64,000 bases of DNA from Aureimonas sp. AU12 (GTDB taxonomy: Bacteria > Pseudomonadota > Alphaproteobacteria > Rhizobiales > Rhizobiaceae), in NCBI RefSeq assembly GCF_001463705.1, contig NZ_BBWH01000048.1:1-64000 (forward strand), written 5' to 3'. This document shows, in pieces, positions 28,386-39,400 of the stretch. The notes under the pieces were generated by a model, which saw only the letters and a list, made by a program, of their open reading frames with translations, was not told the DNA's origin and ran no database searches. Made by a program: the position numbers and the translations under genes. How positions within the stretch are numbered: the stretch's first letter is position 1; the number at the start of each line of letters is the position of its first letter.

Positions 28386-29275
28386 ATGCCCGTCATGAGC
28401 ATGACGGGCTTCGCCCGTTTCGAGGGGGAGACGCTCGAGGCGAGCTTTGTCTGGGAGCTGCGATCGGTCAACGGCAAGGGGCTGGAAGTTCGCATCCGCC
28501 TGCCGCAGGGTCTGGAGTCGATCGAGGCCGATGTCCGGCGGACCGTCTCGGCGCGGCTGGCGCGCGGCAACGTCCAGGTCTCGCTAGCCATGCGCCGCAC
28601 TGAGGAGGGCACCGGCAGCTTCTCGATCAACGCCGCGATGCTGACCGAGATCCTGCGCCTGTCGAACCAACTGGTGAGCGAGGGCCATGCGACGCCGCCC
28701 TCGGCCGATGGGATCCTCGGTCTGAAGGGTGTGATCGAGCTCGCGGAGAATGAGACGCTTCCTGAGCTCGCGGCGCAGCGCGCGCGCGACGCCCTGAACG
28801 GCCTCGGTCCGGCGCTCGATCGCCTGCTGCAGAGCCGCGCCGACGAAGGCGCGCTGCTGCGCACCATTCTCGTTGAGCGGCTGGACGAAATCGCGGCCCT
28901 GTCGGCTCGTGCCGAGGACGATCCCGCCCGAAGGCCGGAGGCGATCCGTGCCAAGCTGGCGCGTCAGGTTGGCGAGTTGATGGGTGCGGCGGTCGCACCG
29001 CTGGACGAGGCCCGTCTGCATCAGGAGGCGGCGATCCTCGCCACCAAGGCCGATATCCGCGAGGAACTCGACCGGCTGGCGGCGCATGTCAGCGCCGCGC
29101 GCGAGCTTTTGGCCACGGGCGGCGCGATCGGGCGCAGGCTCGATTTTCTGTCGCAGGAATTTAACCGCGAATCGAATACCCTGTGCTCCAAGTCAAATGC
29201 GACCTCGCTCACGGCGGTCGGTGTCGAGTTGAAGGTCGTGGTCGACCAGTTTCGCGAACAGGTGCAGAATATCGA

Positions 29276-29279
<4 letters not shown>
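28386..29279 (+). CDS. yicC: YicC family protein (endoribonuclease family)
   Basis: The 297-residue YicC-like protein begins near [10 protein letters not shown] and carries [17 protein letters not shown]. Its C-terminal signature is [22 protein letters not shown] followed by [18 protein letters not shown]. YicC family members are endoribonucleases linked to sRNA turnover in other Proteobacteria. ATG 28386 has GGAG upstream; a second in-frame ATG lies at 28395. The stop overlaps the gmk start (ATGA), a pairing found in many genomes. Confidence 0.92.
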
Positions 29280-29953
<674 letters not shown>

Positions 29954-29956
29954 TCG

Positions 29957-30784
29957 TCAGGAGAGTTCGTTCGCGAGGCGGACGAATTCCTCGACGCTCA
30001 GGGTCTCGGCCCGTCGCTGCGGGTCGATCCCGGCGCGCGCCAGAAGCGCCTCGCCGCCGACGGGCTTCAAGCTCTGGCGCAGCATCTTGCGGCGTTGTCC
30101 GAAGGCCGCGGCCGTGACGCGCTCCAGATCCGCCAGGCAAGCTGGCAGCGGCTCGGCGCGCGGGCGCAGATGCACGATCGCCGACGTCACCTTGGGCGGC
30201 GGCGTGAAGGCTTCGCGCGAGACGTCGAACAGGATCTCCGCCTGCGTGCGCCAGCCGCAGAGGACGCCGAGGCGTCCGTAATGGTCGTCGTCCCCGCCCG
30301 CGACGATGCGCTGGGCGACTTCCTTCTGGAACATCAGCGTCAGGTCGGTCCAGCGCGGCGGCCAGTCGGCAACGGTGATCCAGTCGAGGAGGAGTTGCGT
30401 GCCGACATTGTAGGGCAGGTTGGCGACGATCTTGTAGGGGCCCTCGCAGAGCGTGCCGGGATCGATCCGCAACGCGTCGCCCTCCACCACCGTCAGGCGG
30501 CCGGGATAATGCGCCGCGATCGCCTCCAGCGCCGGCATGCAGCGTGGGTCCTTTTCGATGGCGATCACATGCCCTGCGCCATGCGAGAGGAGCGCCCGCG
30601 TTAGCCCGCCCGGGCCGGGTCCGACCTCGATGACCGTCTGCCCTTCGAGCGGCAGCGCCTGCCGGGCGATACGGCCGGTGAGGTTGAGGTCGAGGAGGAA
30701 GTTCTGGCCGAGCGCGCGCTTGGGGTCGAGCCCATGCGCTTCGAGAACCTGCCGCAGCGGCGGCAACCCGTCGAAGGCGTTCAC
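29957..30784 (-). CDS. rsmA: 16S rRNA (adenine1518/1519-N6)-dimethyltransferase
   Basis: This 275-residue KsgA/Dim1 enzyme dimethylates two adjacent adenines near the 3' end of 16S rRNA. The LGQNFLLD opening, the SAM-binding [12 protein letters not shown], and the catalytic [11 protein letters not shown] (NLPY) motif are present. It starts at GTG 30784, whose GTGA overlaps the pdxA stop, so the two are coupled. It ends the LPS-export operon on the minus strand. Confidence 0.96.
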   Translation of the reverse strand: MNAFDGLPPLRQVLEAHGLDPKRALGQNFLLDLNLTGRIARQALPLEGQTVIEVGPGPGGLTRALLSHGAGHVIAIEKDPRCMPALEAIAAHYPGRLTVVEGDALRIDPGTLCEGPYKIVANLPYNVGTQLLLDWITVADWPPRWTDLTLMFQKEVAQRIVAGGDDDHYGRLGVLCGWRTQAEILFDVSREAFTPPPKVTSAIVHLRPRAEPLPACLADLERVTAAAFGQRRKMLRQSLKPVGGEALLARAGIDPQRRAETLSVEEFVRLANELS

Positions 30785-31839
30785 GCGCCAGAGCCATGGC
30801 CAGAGCCGGCACTGCGCGCGATCACGGCCATGCGCGCGGCCAGCCGCAGCGCCGCGATAAAGCTGTTCGGCCGTGCCAGGCCGCTGCCGGCGATGTCGGA
30901 CGCCGTGCCGTGATCGGGCGAGGTGCGGATGATCGGCAGGCCGAGCGTAACGTTCACCGTCTCGTCGAAGGCCAGCGTCTTGGCGGGGATCAGCGCCTGG
31001 TCGTGATACATGCAGAGCGCCACGTCGTAGCGCCGACGCGCCTCCGGATGGAACATCGTGTCGCCGGGGAGGGGGCCGACGACGTCATAGCCCTCTGAGC
31101 GCAGGATCTGGATGGCCGGGCGGATGACCTCCTCGTCCTCGCGCCCGATGGCGCCGCGTTCCCCTGCATGCGGATTGAGACCGGAGACGGCGAGGCGAGG
31201 CGCTTCCAGACCGAAGCGCTCGCGAAGGTCCGCAGAGACGATGCGGGCGGTCGTCAGGATCAGGTCGGTCGTGAGCGTTGCCGGCACGTCGGCGAGTGGA
31301 ATGTGAATGGTGACGGGGACGCAGGAGAGTTCGGGCCCGGTGAGGAGCATCACCGGCTGGAGCGGGCGCCCGATCAGGGTTCCACAGAGCTCGGCCAGAT
31401 ACTCGGTGTGGCCGGGATGGGCGAAGCCGGCGTCGTAGAGCGCCTTCTTGTCGATCGGGTTGGTGACGAGCGCCGCCGCCTCGCCGGCGAGCACGAGGCG
31501 CGTCGCGCGGTCGATCGCCTCGATCGTGCCCGCGGCGTTGGCCGGGTCCGGCTGGCCGGGCGTCTCGCTGTGGCGGTTGATGAGCGGCAGCACGGCGAGC
31601 GTATCGGCGCCCACAGATTCGCCGGGGCGGCCGACCGTCTGGATCGCGATATCGAGCTTCAGGCGCTCGGCTCGCAGCGCGATCATTTCGGGGTCGGCCA
31701 GAAGCACGAAGCGCGGCAGATCGAGATCGCGGCGTGCAGCGAATGCCATCAACGTCACGTCGGGGCCGACGCCGGACGGTTCGCCGACGCTGACGAGGAT
31801 GACGCCGGCGTCGGGCTCTTCAGTGGGAATGTCGCTCAC
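30781..31839 (-). CDS. pdxA: 4-hydroxythreonine-4-phosphate dehydrogenase
   Basis: This 352-residue enzyme of the pyridoxal-phosphate pathway oxidises 4-phosphohydroxy-L-threonine. The GEPSGVGPD opening is characteristic. The metal-binding His residues lie in [17 protein letters not shown] and [10 protein letters not shown]. The end includes [15 protein letters not shown]. It starts at GTG 31839, 4 bases after the surA-like stop, and overlaps rsmA. The surA-pdxA-rsmA order is conserved across Proteobacteria. Confidence 0.96.
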   Translation of the reverse strand: MSDIPTEEPDAGVILVSVGEPSGVGPDVTLMAFAARRDLDLPRFVLLADPEMIALRAERLKLDIAIQTVGRPGESVGADTLAVLPLINRHSETPGQPDPANAAGTIEAIDRATRLVLAGEAAALVTNPIDKKALYDAGFAHPGHTEYLAELCGTLIGRPLQPVMLLTGPELSCVPVTIHIPLADVPATLTTDLILTTARIVSADLRERFGLEAPRLAVSGLNPHAGERGAIGREDEEVIRPAIQILRSEGYDVVGPLPGDTMFHPEARRRYDVALCMYHDQALIPAKTLAFDETVNVTLGLPIIRTSPDHGTASDIAGSGLARPNSFIAALRLAARMAVIARSAGSGHGSGA

Positions 31840-31843
31840 GAGA

Positions 31844-32782
31844 TCAGCGTCGAACGATCGTCGCCTTGTCGCGCAGCTTCTTCAGGTACGCCTTGTCCGG
31901 CTCCTGCTTGCCCATCGCCTCGAGATCGTTGGCCTGGAAGACCATGGCCGCGGTCTGGTCGTCGGACACCGAGCGCGTGTCACAGACGGCGATGAACTCG
32001 ATCCCGCGTTCCGTCTCCTGCGCCTTCGTTACCGAACCGCGGCTGCTCGAGGACAGCTCGTCCTTCCAGCGCGGGGGCAGTTCGGGCTGGGCGACGCGGC
32101 CGAGATCGCGCACCGTCACGTCGCGCAGACCCTTGGCGACGTCGTAAGTCGCCTGGCAGTTGGTGAAGCGCTGGCGTAGGTTGTTCGCTTCCGCCATGCG
32201 GCGGCTCATCTGGGCGCCGCGCTTGTCCTGCGGGATGACGAAGATCACCTGCTGCAGCGTGTACTCGGTGGTGCTCGGCTTCTTGCCGCCCTCCTTCAGC
32301 ATCCGCTGAACGACGTCCTGCTCCGACAGGCGCTCGGTCTGCCGCACGTTGGCGACGACGGCCTGGCCCCATCCCATCTGAACGCGAATGTAATCCTTGA
32401 AGCCCTTGGCCGAGAAGCCGGAGCGGCCGAGCACCTCGGTCAGCTGCGCCTCGGTCAGCTTGTTGTCCTTGGCGAAGCGTCCGAAGGCCTCGTCCACCAT
32501 CGGGTCGGGAATGGCGATGCCGCGACGCCGGATCTCCTGCGACTTGAGGGCCTCGTCGATGAGTTCGTTGGTCACCGCCTCGTTGCCGCCCGGCGCCCGG
32601 CGCAGTTTCATGAACGCGGCACGCTGGCTGATCTGGTAGGAGGTGATCGGCACCTTGTTGACGATCACCTTCACCTCGGATGCGGCCTGCGCGACGGCGG
32701 CCGGCACCGACACCGTCGACACGCAAGCGAGCGCGAGTGCGGAACAGAGCGCCCAGCGCCCGACAGTCAAACGTGCGGACAT
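31844..32782 (-). CDS. SurA N-terminal domain periplasmic chaperone
   Basis: The 312-residue protein has a signal peptide of about 30 residues (cleavage near AAVAQAAS). A SurA N-domain follows ([17 protein letters not shown] ... [19 protein letters not shown]) and then one divergent parvulin-like region. Its length is well below the ~430 residues of E. coli SurA with two parvulin repeats, and the parvulin active-site motifs are not obvious, so chaperone rather than isomerase activity is expected. It probably helps assemble outer-membrane proteins, including the adjacent LptD. ATG 32782 places the signal peptide at the N-terminus. Confidence 0.88.
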   Translation of the reverse strand: MSARLTVGRWALCSALALACVSTVSVPAAVAQAASEVKVIVNKVPITSYQISQRAAFMKLRRAPGGNEAVTNELIDEALKSQEIRRRGIAIPDPMVDEAFGRFAKDNKLTEAQLTEVLGRSGFSAKGFKDYIRVQMGWGQAVVANVRQTERLSEQDVVQRMLKEGGKKPSTTEYTLQQVIFVIPQDKRGAQMSRRMAEANNLRQRFTNCQATYDVAKGLRDVTVRDLGRVAQPELPPRWKDELSSSSRGSVTKAQETERGIEFIAVCDTRSVSDDQTAAMVFQANDLEAMGKQEPDKAYLKKLRDKATIVRR

Positions 32783-32886
32783 GATCTCGGTGTCTCCCGA
32801 CCGGCGGCTCCCGCGAGCCGAATGCCAAATTCCATCCATCGCTCCTAGCGACAGGCTTTGGCAAAACAATGATGCTTTATCCGACT

Positions 32887-35340
32887 TCAGTCCGAAGATC
32901 CAAGCCCATAGCCGACGCCGAGTTCGCCGAGCGTGCGCAGGCCGAACTTGAACATCACCTTCGTCTCGGACGAGGCGAGATTGTAGCGATCGCTCGTGTT
33001 CTGGTATTGCGCGATCAGGCTGAAGCACTCGTCGGCGTAGCCGACGCCGAGCGTGCGATCGATCACGGCGCTGTTCTCGATGTCGTAGGAGAGCGAACCG
33101 AAGGTCTTGATCGTGTCGGTGACGCGCACGGTGGCCGAACCCGTCACCTGGTTGCGATCCTCGGCAAACCCATAGATCGGCTGCGCCGCGATGCTCGAAT
33201 AGGTCAGCGCCGTGTCGACGCGCTTGTAGGAGAAGCCGCCCATCAGGTCGGTCCGCTTCACGTCGAGGGACTTCTCGTCGAAGCGACCCTGCGCTCCGAA
33301 ATTGAGGCCGAACGGCGTCGTCAGGGCGATGGCGGAAACATAGTCGGAGCGATCGGTCTCAAGGCCGGAATCGAAGCCGACGAGCGCGAGGTCGACCTGC
33401 GAATAAGGGTTCTCGCCCGCCAGATGATAGGACTGGCCGGCGACCGCATCGATCGTGTAGCCAGCGCCGAAGACGCCTGAATACTGGACGCCGACATTGG
33501 CGCGGGTGCCGCCCTCGATCCGGTCGTAGCCGGAGAACTTGTCCTCGTCGAAAAGGTTCAGCGCGTTGAAGACGAGGCTCTGCGCGTCTTCGTTGGGAAA
33601 CCGGCCGGCGTCCATTTCGTCGGGACGCACGAGGATCTGGCCGATCGGCGTGATGACGTGCGACGCGTTCGCGGTCTCGATCAGGTAGGGATAACGGGCT
33701 TCGAGGCCGGCCGTGACCATGCCGCGACCGCCGGCCTCGTCCACGTCGATGCCGCCGAGACCCAGGGGATCGGCGACGTAGGGCAGCCCCTGCGCGCTCA
33801 TGTCGGCGCGGTAGAGGTCGCCGCGCAGCGACGCCGATGGCGTGATCTGCAAGCCGCCATCGGTGGTCAGCGTCCGGCGCCAGCGTGCGTCGAAGCTGGC
33901 ACGCGAATAGTCGCCCTCCAGCGCGTTGCGGCGGAAATGGTCGGTGCGGAACGGGAAGCCCGACGACGTGTTGCAGAGACCGTCGACGAGGAACTGCGAC
34001 TGGCAGAGAAGAAGGAAGCCGGGGCTCGTCTCGTCGCGGCGCAGATGCGTGATGTTGGCGTCGAACTGGAGCTGGCCGCCGAGAACCGGGTTCTCCTCGA
34101 TCCGCTGATAGTCCAGCGTCGGGAAGACGTAGGGCTGAACGTCCGCCGTCAGCGTGTTCTCGGTCTGGACGTCGAATTTCTGCGCCCTCAGGTCGAAGAA
34201 GGTCTGGTCGCCGAGACCCGTCAGATAGATCTCGGACGTGTGGTAGAGCTGCGAGAAATTCTCGATGTCGTAGACGTTCGAGAAGTTGGAGTCGCTCTGC
34301 GCCAGGACGTCCCAGCCGAAGGTCCATTGCTCGTTGATCGCGAAGCGGCCGGTGGTCCCGATCATCGCGCGATCGGTGTCTGCGGGATCGAAGGCCGCGA
34401 GGACGCCGTCGGAGCGGTTGTCGCTGAACGCGCCGGGATCCATCTGCGCGATGCCGGCGGTCTGCAGCGTGAAGTAGCCGTTCTCCGTCGCCTTGCGGTA
34501 CTCGGCCTCTGCCAGGAAGCCCTGCTTGGTGAAGACCGTGCCGGCCACCGTTGCGTCCGACGTCTCGTCGATCGCAAAATAATAGGGGATGCGGACGCCG
34601 AAGCCGGTATCAGACGACGACTTGAAGCTCGGCGGAAGCAGGCCGGACTGGCGCTTCACGGTCGGATCGGGCGAGGCGAAGTAGGGCAGGTAGGCCAGCG
34701 GCTTGCCGAACAGTTCGAAGCGCGCGCCGTAGTAGCGGATGACCTTGGCGTTCTGGTCCCAGACGATGCGCCGCGCCTTCACCTGCCAGAGCGGCGGGCG
34801 ATCCGGATTTTTCTCGCAGGCTTCGCAGGCCGTGTAGATGCCCTGCTCGAATGTCGTGACGCTGCCGTCCTGACGCACGGCCTGGCCGGCCGCGAAGCGG
34901 GTGTTGTCGGGCGTCTCGATGCGCAGCGCCCGCACGAATCCGTTGGCGAAATCGTCGGTCAGGTCGATCGAGTCGGCATAGATCCGATTGCCGGTCGGCT
35001 CCACGAGCTCGACGTCGCCCGACGCCACGAGGCGCCGCGACTTCTGGTCGTAGACGATGTTGCGCGACACCAGCTTGTAGGCACCGTAGTCGATCTGGAT
35101 GCCGCCCGCCGCCGTCACGACGCCCTTCTCGCTGTCATAGGTGACGGTGTCGGCTTCGAGGAAGAGCTGCGTCCCCTCGGGCACCGAGACGTTGGCGCCG
35201 AGTTCGCCCAAGCCTGCCTGCGCCCGCGCGGGCGAAGCGGCGACCACGATCGCCACCAGCGCCGTGCCGGCCAGGAGCGCGCTCATTGCCACGGACCGTC
35301 CCCCGGTCCGGGCGAGGCGCGAGTTCCCCCTCGCTGTCAT
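32887..35340 (-). CDS. lptD: LPS-assembly outer membrane protein LptD
   Basis: This 817-residue outer membrane translocon inserts LPS into the outer leaflet. A signal peptide (AMSALLAGTALVAIVVAASPARA) is followed by the OstA/LptA-like jellyroll (FLEADTVTYDSEKGVVTAAG) and then a long beta-barrel. A CEACEKNP Cys pair near the N-domain and a lone Cys in CLLCQSQF-like and DECFSLIAQY segments of the barrel may form the interdomain disulfides typical of LptD. ATG 35340 is preferred over ATG 35349, since AAGAGG abuts the latter with no spacer. It overlaps the lptG end. Confidence 0.95.
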   Translation of the reverse strand: MTARGNSRLARTGGRSVAMSALLAGTALVAIVVAASPARAQAGLGELGANVSVPEGTQLFLEADTVTYDSEKGVVTAAGGIQIDYGAYKLVSRNIVYDQKSRRLVASGDVELVEPTGNRIYADSIDLTDDFANGFVRALRIETPDNTRFAAGQAVRQDGSVTTFEQGIYTACEACEKNPDRPPLWQVKARRIVWDQNAKVIRYYGARFELFGKPLAYLPYFASPDPTVKRQSGLLPPSFKSSSDTGFGVRIPYYFAIDETSDATVAGTVFTKQGFLAEAEYRKATENGYFTLQTAGIAQMDPGAFSDNRSDGVLAAFDPADTDRAMIGTTGRFAINEQWTFGWDVLAQSDSNFSNVYDIENFSQLYHTSEIYLTGLGDQTFFDLRAQKFDVQTENTLTADVQPYVFPTLDYQRIEENPVLGGQLQFDANITHLRRDETSPGFLLLCQSQFLVDGLCNTSSGFPFRTDHFRRNALEGDYSRASFDARWRRTLTTDGGLQITPSASLRGDLYRADMSAQGLPYVADPLGLGGIDVDEAGGRGMVTAGLEARYPYLIETANASHVITPIGQILVRPDEMDAGRFPNEDAQSLVFNALNLFDEDKFSGYDRIEGGTRANVGVQYSGVFGAGYTIDAVAGQSYHLAGENPYSQVDLALVGFDSGLETDRSDYVSAIALTTPFGLNFGAQGRFDEKSLDVKRTDLMGGFSYKRVDTALTYSSIAAQPIYGFAEDRNQVTGSATVRVTDTIKTFGSLSYDIENSAVIDRTLGVGYADECFSLIAQYQNTSDRYNLASSETKVMFKFGLRTLGELGVGYGLGSSD

Positions 35341-35341
35341 T

Positions 35342-36424
35342 CTAACCATCCTCTTGATGGAGCAGGATCGTCACCCCGAACAAACCTGCCGCCACGACCG
35401 GAAACCACGCCGCAACGATGGGCGGAATCACGGAATTGCTTCCCAGCGCCTGAGCCAGGAACGTGATGACGTAAAGCACGAAGCCGGCGGCGACGCCACC
35501 GACGATCATTCGGCCGGATTGGCCGATACGGGTGTAGCGAACCGCCACGGTTGCGGCCACGAGCGACATGGCGACGAAGAGCGCGGGACGCGCCAGAAGC
35601 GCGTGGAAGCGCATGGCGAAGGCCTCGGCGTTGTAGCCCAGGCTGCGCGCGATCTCGATCTTGCCGCCGAGCTCCCAGATGGAAATCGCCTCCGGGTCGG
35701 CCAGACGCTGCTCGACATACTCGGGAAGCAGCGTCGTCGGCAGGCGGATCTGCGTCTCCTTCACCGGTGGAAAACCGATCCGCGTGACGGTCGGATCCTC
35801 GATGATCCAGGCGCCGTCGCCCAGTCGGGCCCGCGCCGCGTCGATGCGCTCCTCGACGATTCCCTCGCCGCTGAGAATGAAAGCGGTGACGCCGCCAAGC
35901 TCTGCGCCGCCCGCCGAGACGGCCTTGGCGCCGATGATCGATTCGGTGCCGTCGCCGTTCTGGCGCAGCCAGGGCGCGCGGTCGCCGTTGCCCGACGAGG
36001 TGACGCCGCCGGTCATCGTCTCCAGCCGGGCCGACTGGCCCTGCGCATAGGCTGCGAGAGGGTTGTAGAGGGCCACCGAGCCGACGCCAAGCAGCAGCGA
36101 GCCGACGATGAACGGCGCCAGCATCTGCCAGACCGAGACACCCGAGGCGCGCGCCACCACCAGCTCCATCTTTCGGTTCAGGGAGACGAGCGTGAAGATG
36201 GACGAGAAGAGGATGATGAAGGGGAAGGCCTGCTCGATGAAGGCGGGCACTCGCAGCGCCGAGATGGTGGCGATCGTGGCGAAGGAGACGTCGGACCCCG
36301 ATCCCCGGCGGCTCACCTCGATCATGTCGATCAGGTAGGTCAGCGCAAAGACGGCGACCAGCGTCGAGCCGAAGCTGACGAGGAAGCGGCGCAGGAAATA
36401 AAGATTGAGAGTGCGCCTGCTCAT
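35342..36424 (-). CDS. lptG: LPS export ABC transporter permease LptG
   Basis: The 360-residue inner-membrane permease starts MSRRTLNLYFLRRFLVSFG. It has six expected helices split around a periplasmic beta-jellyroll (about 140-280). The C-terminal helices carry the RxARPALFVAMSLVAATVAVRY segment. Together with LptF and LptB (not in the window) it extracts LPS from the inner membrane and passes it to the Lpt bridge. Its ATG overlaps the lptF stop (ATGA). Confidence 0.96.
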   Translation of the reverse strand: MSRRTLNLYFLRRFLVSFGSTLVAVFALTYLIDMIEVSRRGSGSDVSFATIATISALRVPAFIEQAFPFIILFSSIFTLVSLNRKMELVVARASGVSVWQMLAPFIVGSLLLGVGSVALYNPLAAYAQGQSARLETMTGGVTSSGNGDRAPWLRQNGDGTESIIGAKAVSAGGAELGGVTAFILSGEGIVEERIDAARARLGDGAWIIEDPTVTRIGFPPVKETQIRLPTTLLPEYVEQRLADPEAISIWELGGKIEIARSLGYNAEAFAMRFHALLARPALFVAMSLVAATVAVRYTRIGQSGRMIVGGVAAGFVLYVITFLAQALGSNSVIPPIVAAWFPVVAAGLFGVTILLHQEDG

Positions 36425-37614
36425 GCGCCGGGCGTCCTGCCTTCGAAGGCCGCGGTGGGCAGCATGCGCATGATCCGCACCGACAGAGTGTAAAGGCCGG
36501 CCGAGATCATCCGGACCAGCTTCAACTCGGTGACGTTGACGTTGCGCCAGACCAGCCAGAGATCGAAGAGGATCGCGGCGACCGGCAGGGAATAGACCAC
36601 CCAGACGTAGCGCACGTCGCCGCTGACGAGCGACAGCGAGACGAAGCCGAGGGCCTTGAGCGCCAGCGCGCCGGCCAGGCCGACGCCCATGGCGGGGCCG
36701 GGGCCCTGCCGGTTGGTGCGGGGATGCCCGGCAATGATCAGCGCCCAGAGCGTGAAGGCGAGCGTGTAGAGCCAGTCGGTGCGGCGCTGCGCCAGCTCTT
36801 CGGCAAACTGGTTGGGATGAAGCTGGAACACCCGGTCGTTGGGATCGGGGTTCAGGAGGTCGCGCGTCGAGCGCTCCGACATGCGGATCCAGTCGCCGGT
36901 TTCGACCGGGCGCAGGTTGGCGAGGTCGAAGGCGTAGGTCTGGAACTCGATGATCGACACCGCCCCGTCGGCGACCGTCTTGCGATGGAGCTGGCCGTCG
37001 TCGAGCACGAGATAGGATTGGCCCTCGCGTTCGATGATGGTCGCCTCGCGCGCGAAATAGGTGAGGTCGAGGGCGGGATCGCGCGTATCCGACAGGAAGA
37101 GGCCGCGCACGTTGGGACCGCGCGCCTCGTCGATGCTCATCACCAGACCGTCCTGCACCCGCTCGAAACGGCCGGGACGCAGGAAGAGGCTGATGGCGTC
37201 GGCATTGATGGCGCGAATGCCGTTCTGGAAGGCGCTCGAGGCGGCGGGACCGACGACGTTGGAATTGAACAGGACGATGGCCGCGCCGATGAAGCCGAGA
37301 ATGAGGATCGGCTTGGCGATGACCTTGCGCGAGCCGCCGGCCGCCGCGATCACCGCGCGCTCCGAATCGGCATTGAGCGAGTTCAGCGCCTGGATCGAGC
37401 CGATGAGGATCGCGAAGGGCAGGACGCCGGCCGCGAGATCGGGCATCAGCATCAGCGCGATCCACAGGATGTTGCCGGCGGCCGTCGCGCTGGTGCGCAC
37501 GATGTCCAGCCGCTGCAGGACCTGAACGATCCAGACGATCAGGACGAGCGCCGCAAGCGAGCCGGCGCTGAACGCCAAGGCCCGTTTGAAGATGTAGCGT
37601 TCGATGAGTTTCAT
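36421..37614 (-). CDS. lptF: LPS export ABC transporter permease LptF
   Basis: The 397-residue inner-membrane permease starts MKLIERYIFKRALAFSAGSL, a typical LptF opening, with NSLNADSERAVIAAAGGS in the coupling region. It pairs with LptG. ATG 37614 is chosen over an upstream polar extension. It heads the minus-strand operon lptF-lptG-lptD-surA-pdxA-rsmA, which groups outer-membrane biogenesis genes. Confidence 0.96.
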   Translation of the reverse strand: MKLIERYIFKRALAFSAGSLAALVLIVWIVQVLQRLDIVRTSATAAGNILWIALMLMPDLAAGVLPFAILIGSIQALNSLNADSERAVIAAAGGSRKVIAKPILILGFIGAAIVLFNSNVVGPAASSAFQNGIRAINADAISLFLRPGRFERVQDGLVMSIDEARGPNVRGLFLSDTRDPALDLTYFAREATIIEREGQSYLVLDDGQLHRKTVADGAVSIIEFQTYAFDLANLRPVETGDWIRMSERSTRDLLNPDPNDRVFQLHPNQFAEELAQRRTDWLYTLAFTLWALIIAGHPRTNRQGPGPAMGVGLAGALALKALGFVSLSLVSGDVRYVWVVYSLPVAAILFDLWLVWRNVNVTELKLVRMISAGLYTLSVRIMRMLPTAAFEGRTPGA

Positions 37615-37742
37615 CCGATGGTCGTCTCGGCAATCCTGTTCCGGCCGCCGGCATCCGGCGCAGCGTGGCATACGCCGGGGCGCAACACGTCTGGCCCGAC
37701 TAGGGTGACCCAGCTTGGCTAAAGAAGGGCGAACAGGGATGG

Positions 37743-37757
37743 TTAACTGTTTCTAAA
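37743..37757 (+). promoter_or_regulatory. Candidate CtrA box between lptF and pepA
   Basis: TTAA-N7-TAAA at 37743-37757 differs by one base from the full CtrA consensus TTAA-N7-TTAA. It lies in the divergent promoter region, about 127 bases upstream of pepA and 129 bases upstream of lptF. Such near matches can occur by chance, so this is tentative. Confidence 0.25.
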
Positions 37758-37883
37758 CGGCGAGGCCACCCTTGCATTGGGCGCGCCGACACACAGTATG
37801 AGCACCGTGGCCGCGCTGCCGCGCACCTTCGCGTGACGCAACGCAAACGGCCTTTCGCATTCGCTGACCGCACCGGAGACGAC

Positions 37884-39386
37884 ATGTCCGCCAAGCCGAC
37901 CATTCAGTTTTCGTCGCTCGACATGCCGGGCTCGGGTGTCCTCGTCTTGCTTGCCGGCGACGGCGGAGCGCTGCCCGCATCGGTGCCCGCCGACGCGGCA
38001 GGCCCGCTGCAGAAGGTGCTCACGGTGGCCAAGTTCAAGGGACGCAGCCTGTCCGTCGTGGAAAGCATGGCGCCGGCGGGCTCGCCCTTCGACCGCATCG
38101 TCGTGGTCGGCACCAAGGGGGAGGGCGCCTTCGGGGAGGAGGACTGGCTGAAGCTCGGCGGAACGATCTTCTCCAAGCTCAAGGGCGCCGAGACGGTCTG
38201 CGTCTGGACCGAAGGGGCGGCGGCGTCCGCCTCCGCCACCGATGTCGCGACGATCGGTCTCGGCCTGCTGCTGCGCGCCTACAAGTTCGATCGCTACAAG
38301 ACGAAGAAGGCCAAGCCCGGCGAGGAGGAGGAGCAGAGCGAAACGGCGATGACCGTGACGCTGGCGACCGCCGATCCCGATGCGGCGCGAGCCGCTTTCG
38401 CCGCGTCCGAGGCCGTGGCCGAGGGTGTCGCGATGGCGCGCGATCTCGTCAACGAGCCGACGAACGTCCTGACCACCACTGACTATGCCGACCGCATCGC
38501 GGCGCTCGCAGACCTCGGGCTCGAGATCGAGATCCTCGACGAGGCGAAGATGCGAGAGTTGAAGATGCTGGCGCTGCTCGGCGTCGCGCAAGGCTCGCCG
38601 ATGCCGCCGCGTCTCTGCATCATGCGCTGGAACGGCGGCACCGAGGGTGACGCGCCGATCGCCTTCGTCGGCAAGGGCGTCGTCTTCGACACCGGCGGCG
38701 TCTCGATCAAGCCGGCCGCCGGCATGGAGGACATGAAGGGCGACATGGGCGGCTCGGCCGCCGTGGTTGGCCTGATGGCGACGCTCGCCCGCCGGTCTGC
38801 CAAGGTGAACGCGATCGGCGTCGTCGGACTCGTCGAAAATTCCGTGGACGGGCTGGCCCAGCGCCCCGGCGACATCGTCACCGCCATGTCGGGCACGACG
38901 ATCGAGGTGCTGAACACCGACGCGGAAGGGCGCCTCGTCCTCGCCGACGCGCTCTGGTACACGCAGGAGCGCTTCAAGCCGCAGTTCATGGTCAATCTCG
39001 CGACGCTGACCGGCGCCATCATCGTGGCGCTCGGGAGCGAGCACGCGGGCCTCTTCTCCAACAACGACGAACTCTCGGCACGCCTGCACGCGGCGGGTCT
39101 CGCCACCGGCGAGAAGGTCTGGCGGATGCCGCTCGGGGCTGCCTACGACAAGATGATCGAGGGCAAGTTCGCCGACATCAAGAATGTCGGCAACGGTCGC
39201 GCGGCCGGCTCCATCACCGCCGCGCAGTTCCTGCAGCGCTTCGTCAACGACGTGCCTTGGGCGCATCTCGACGTGGCGGGAACGGCGATGGGATCGCCCG
39301 CCAACGAGTACAACCAGTCCTGGGCCTCGGGCTACGGCGTGCGCCTGCTCAACCGGCTCGTCGCCGATCACTACGAAGCCGGCTGA
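37884..39386 (+). CDS. pepA: Leucyl aminopeptidase
   Basis: This 500-residue M17 metallopeptidase releases N-terminal amino acids in the cytoplasm. The di-metal site is visible as VGKGVVFDTGGVSIKP, MKGDMGGSAAV and the family signature NTDAEGRL. ATG 37884 has GGAG upstream and matches the family length. The protein also acts as a DNA-binding recombination or regulatory factor in some bacteria. The next gene, holC, is commonly paired with pepA. Confidence 0.96.
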   Translation: MSAKPTIQFSSLDMPGSGVLVLLAGDGGALPASVPADAAGPLQKVLTVAKFKGRSLSVVESMAPAGSPFDRIVVVGTKGEGAFGEEDWLKLGGTIFSKLKGAETVCVWTEGAAASASATDVATIGLGLLLRAYKFDRYKTKKAKPGEEEEQSETAMTVTLATADPDAARAAFAASEAVAEGVAMARDLVNEPTNVLTTTDYADRIAALADLGLEIEILDEAKMRELKMLALLGVAQGSPMPPRLCIMRWNGGTEGDAPIAFVGKGVVFDTGGVSIKPAAGMEDMKGDMGGSAAVVGLMATLARRSAKVNAIGVVGLVENSVDGLAQRPGDIVTAMSGTTIEVLNTDAEGRLVLADALWYTQERFKPQFMVNLATLTGAIIVALGSEHAGLFSNNDELSARLHAAGLATGEKVWRMPLGAAYDKMIEGKFADIKNVGNGRAAGSITAAQFLQRFVNDVPWAHLDVAGTAMGSPANEYNQSWASGYGVRLLNRLVADHYEAG

Positions 39387-39400
39387 TCGCCGCCGTCGGG

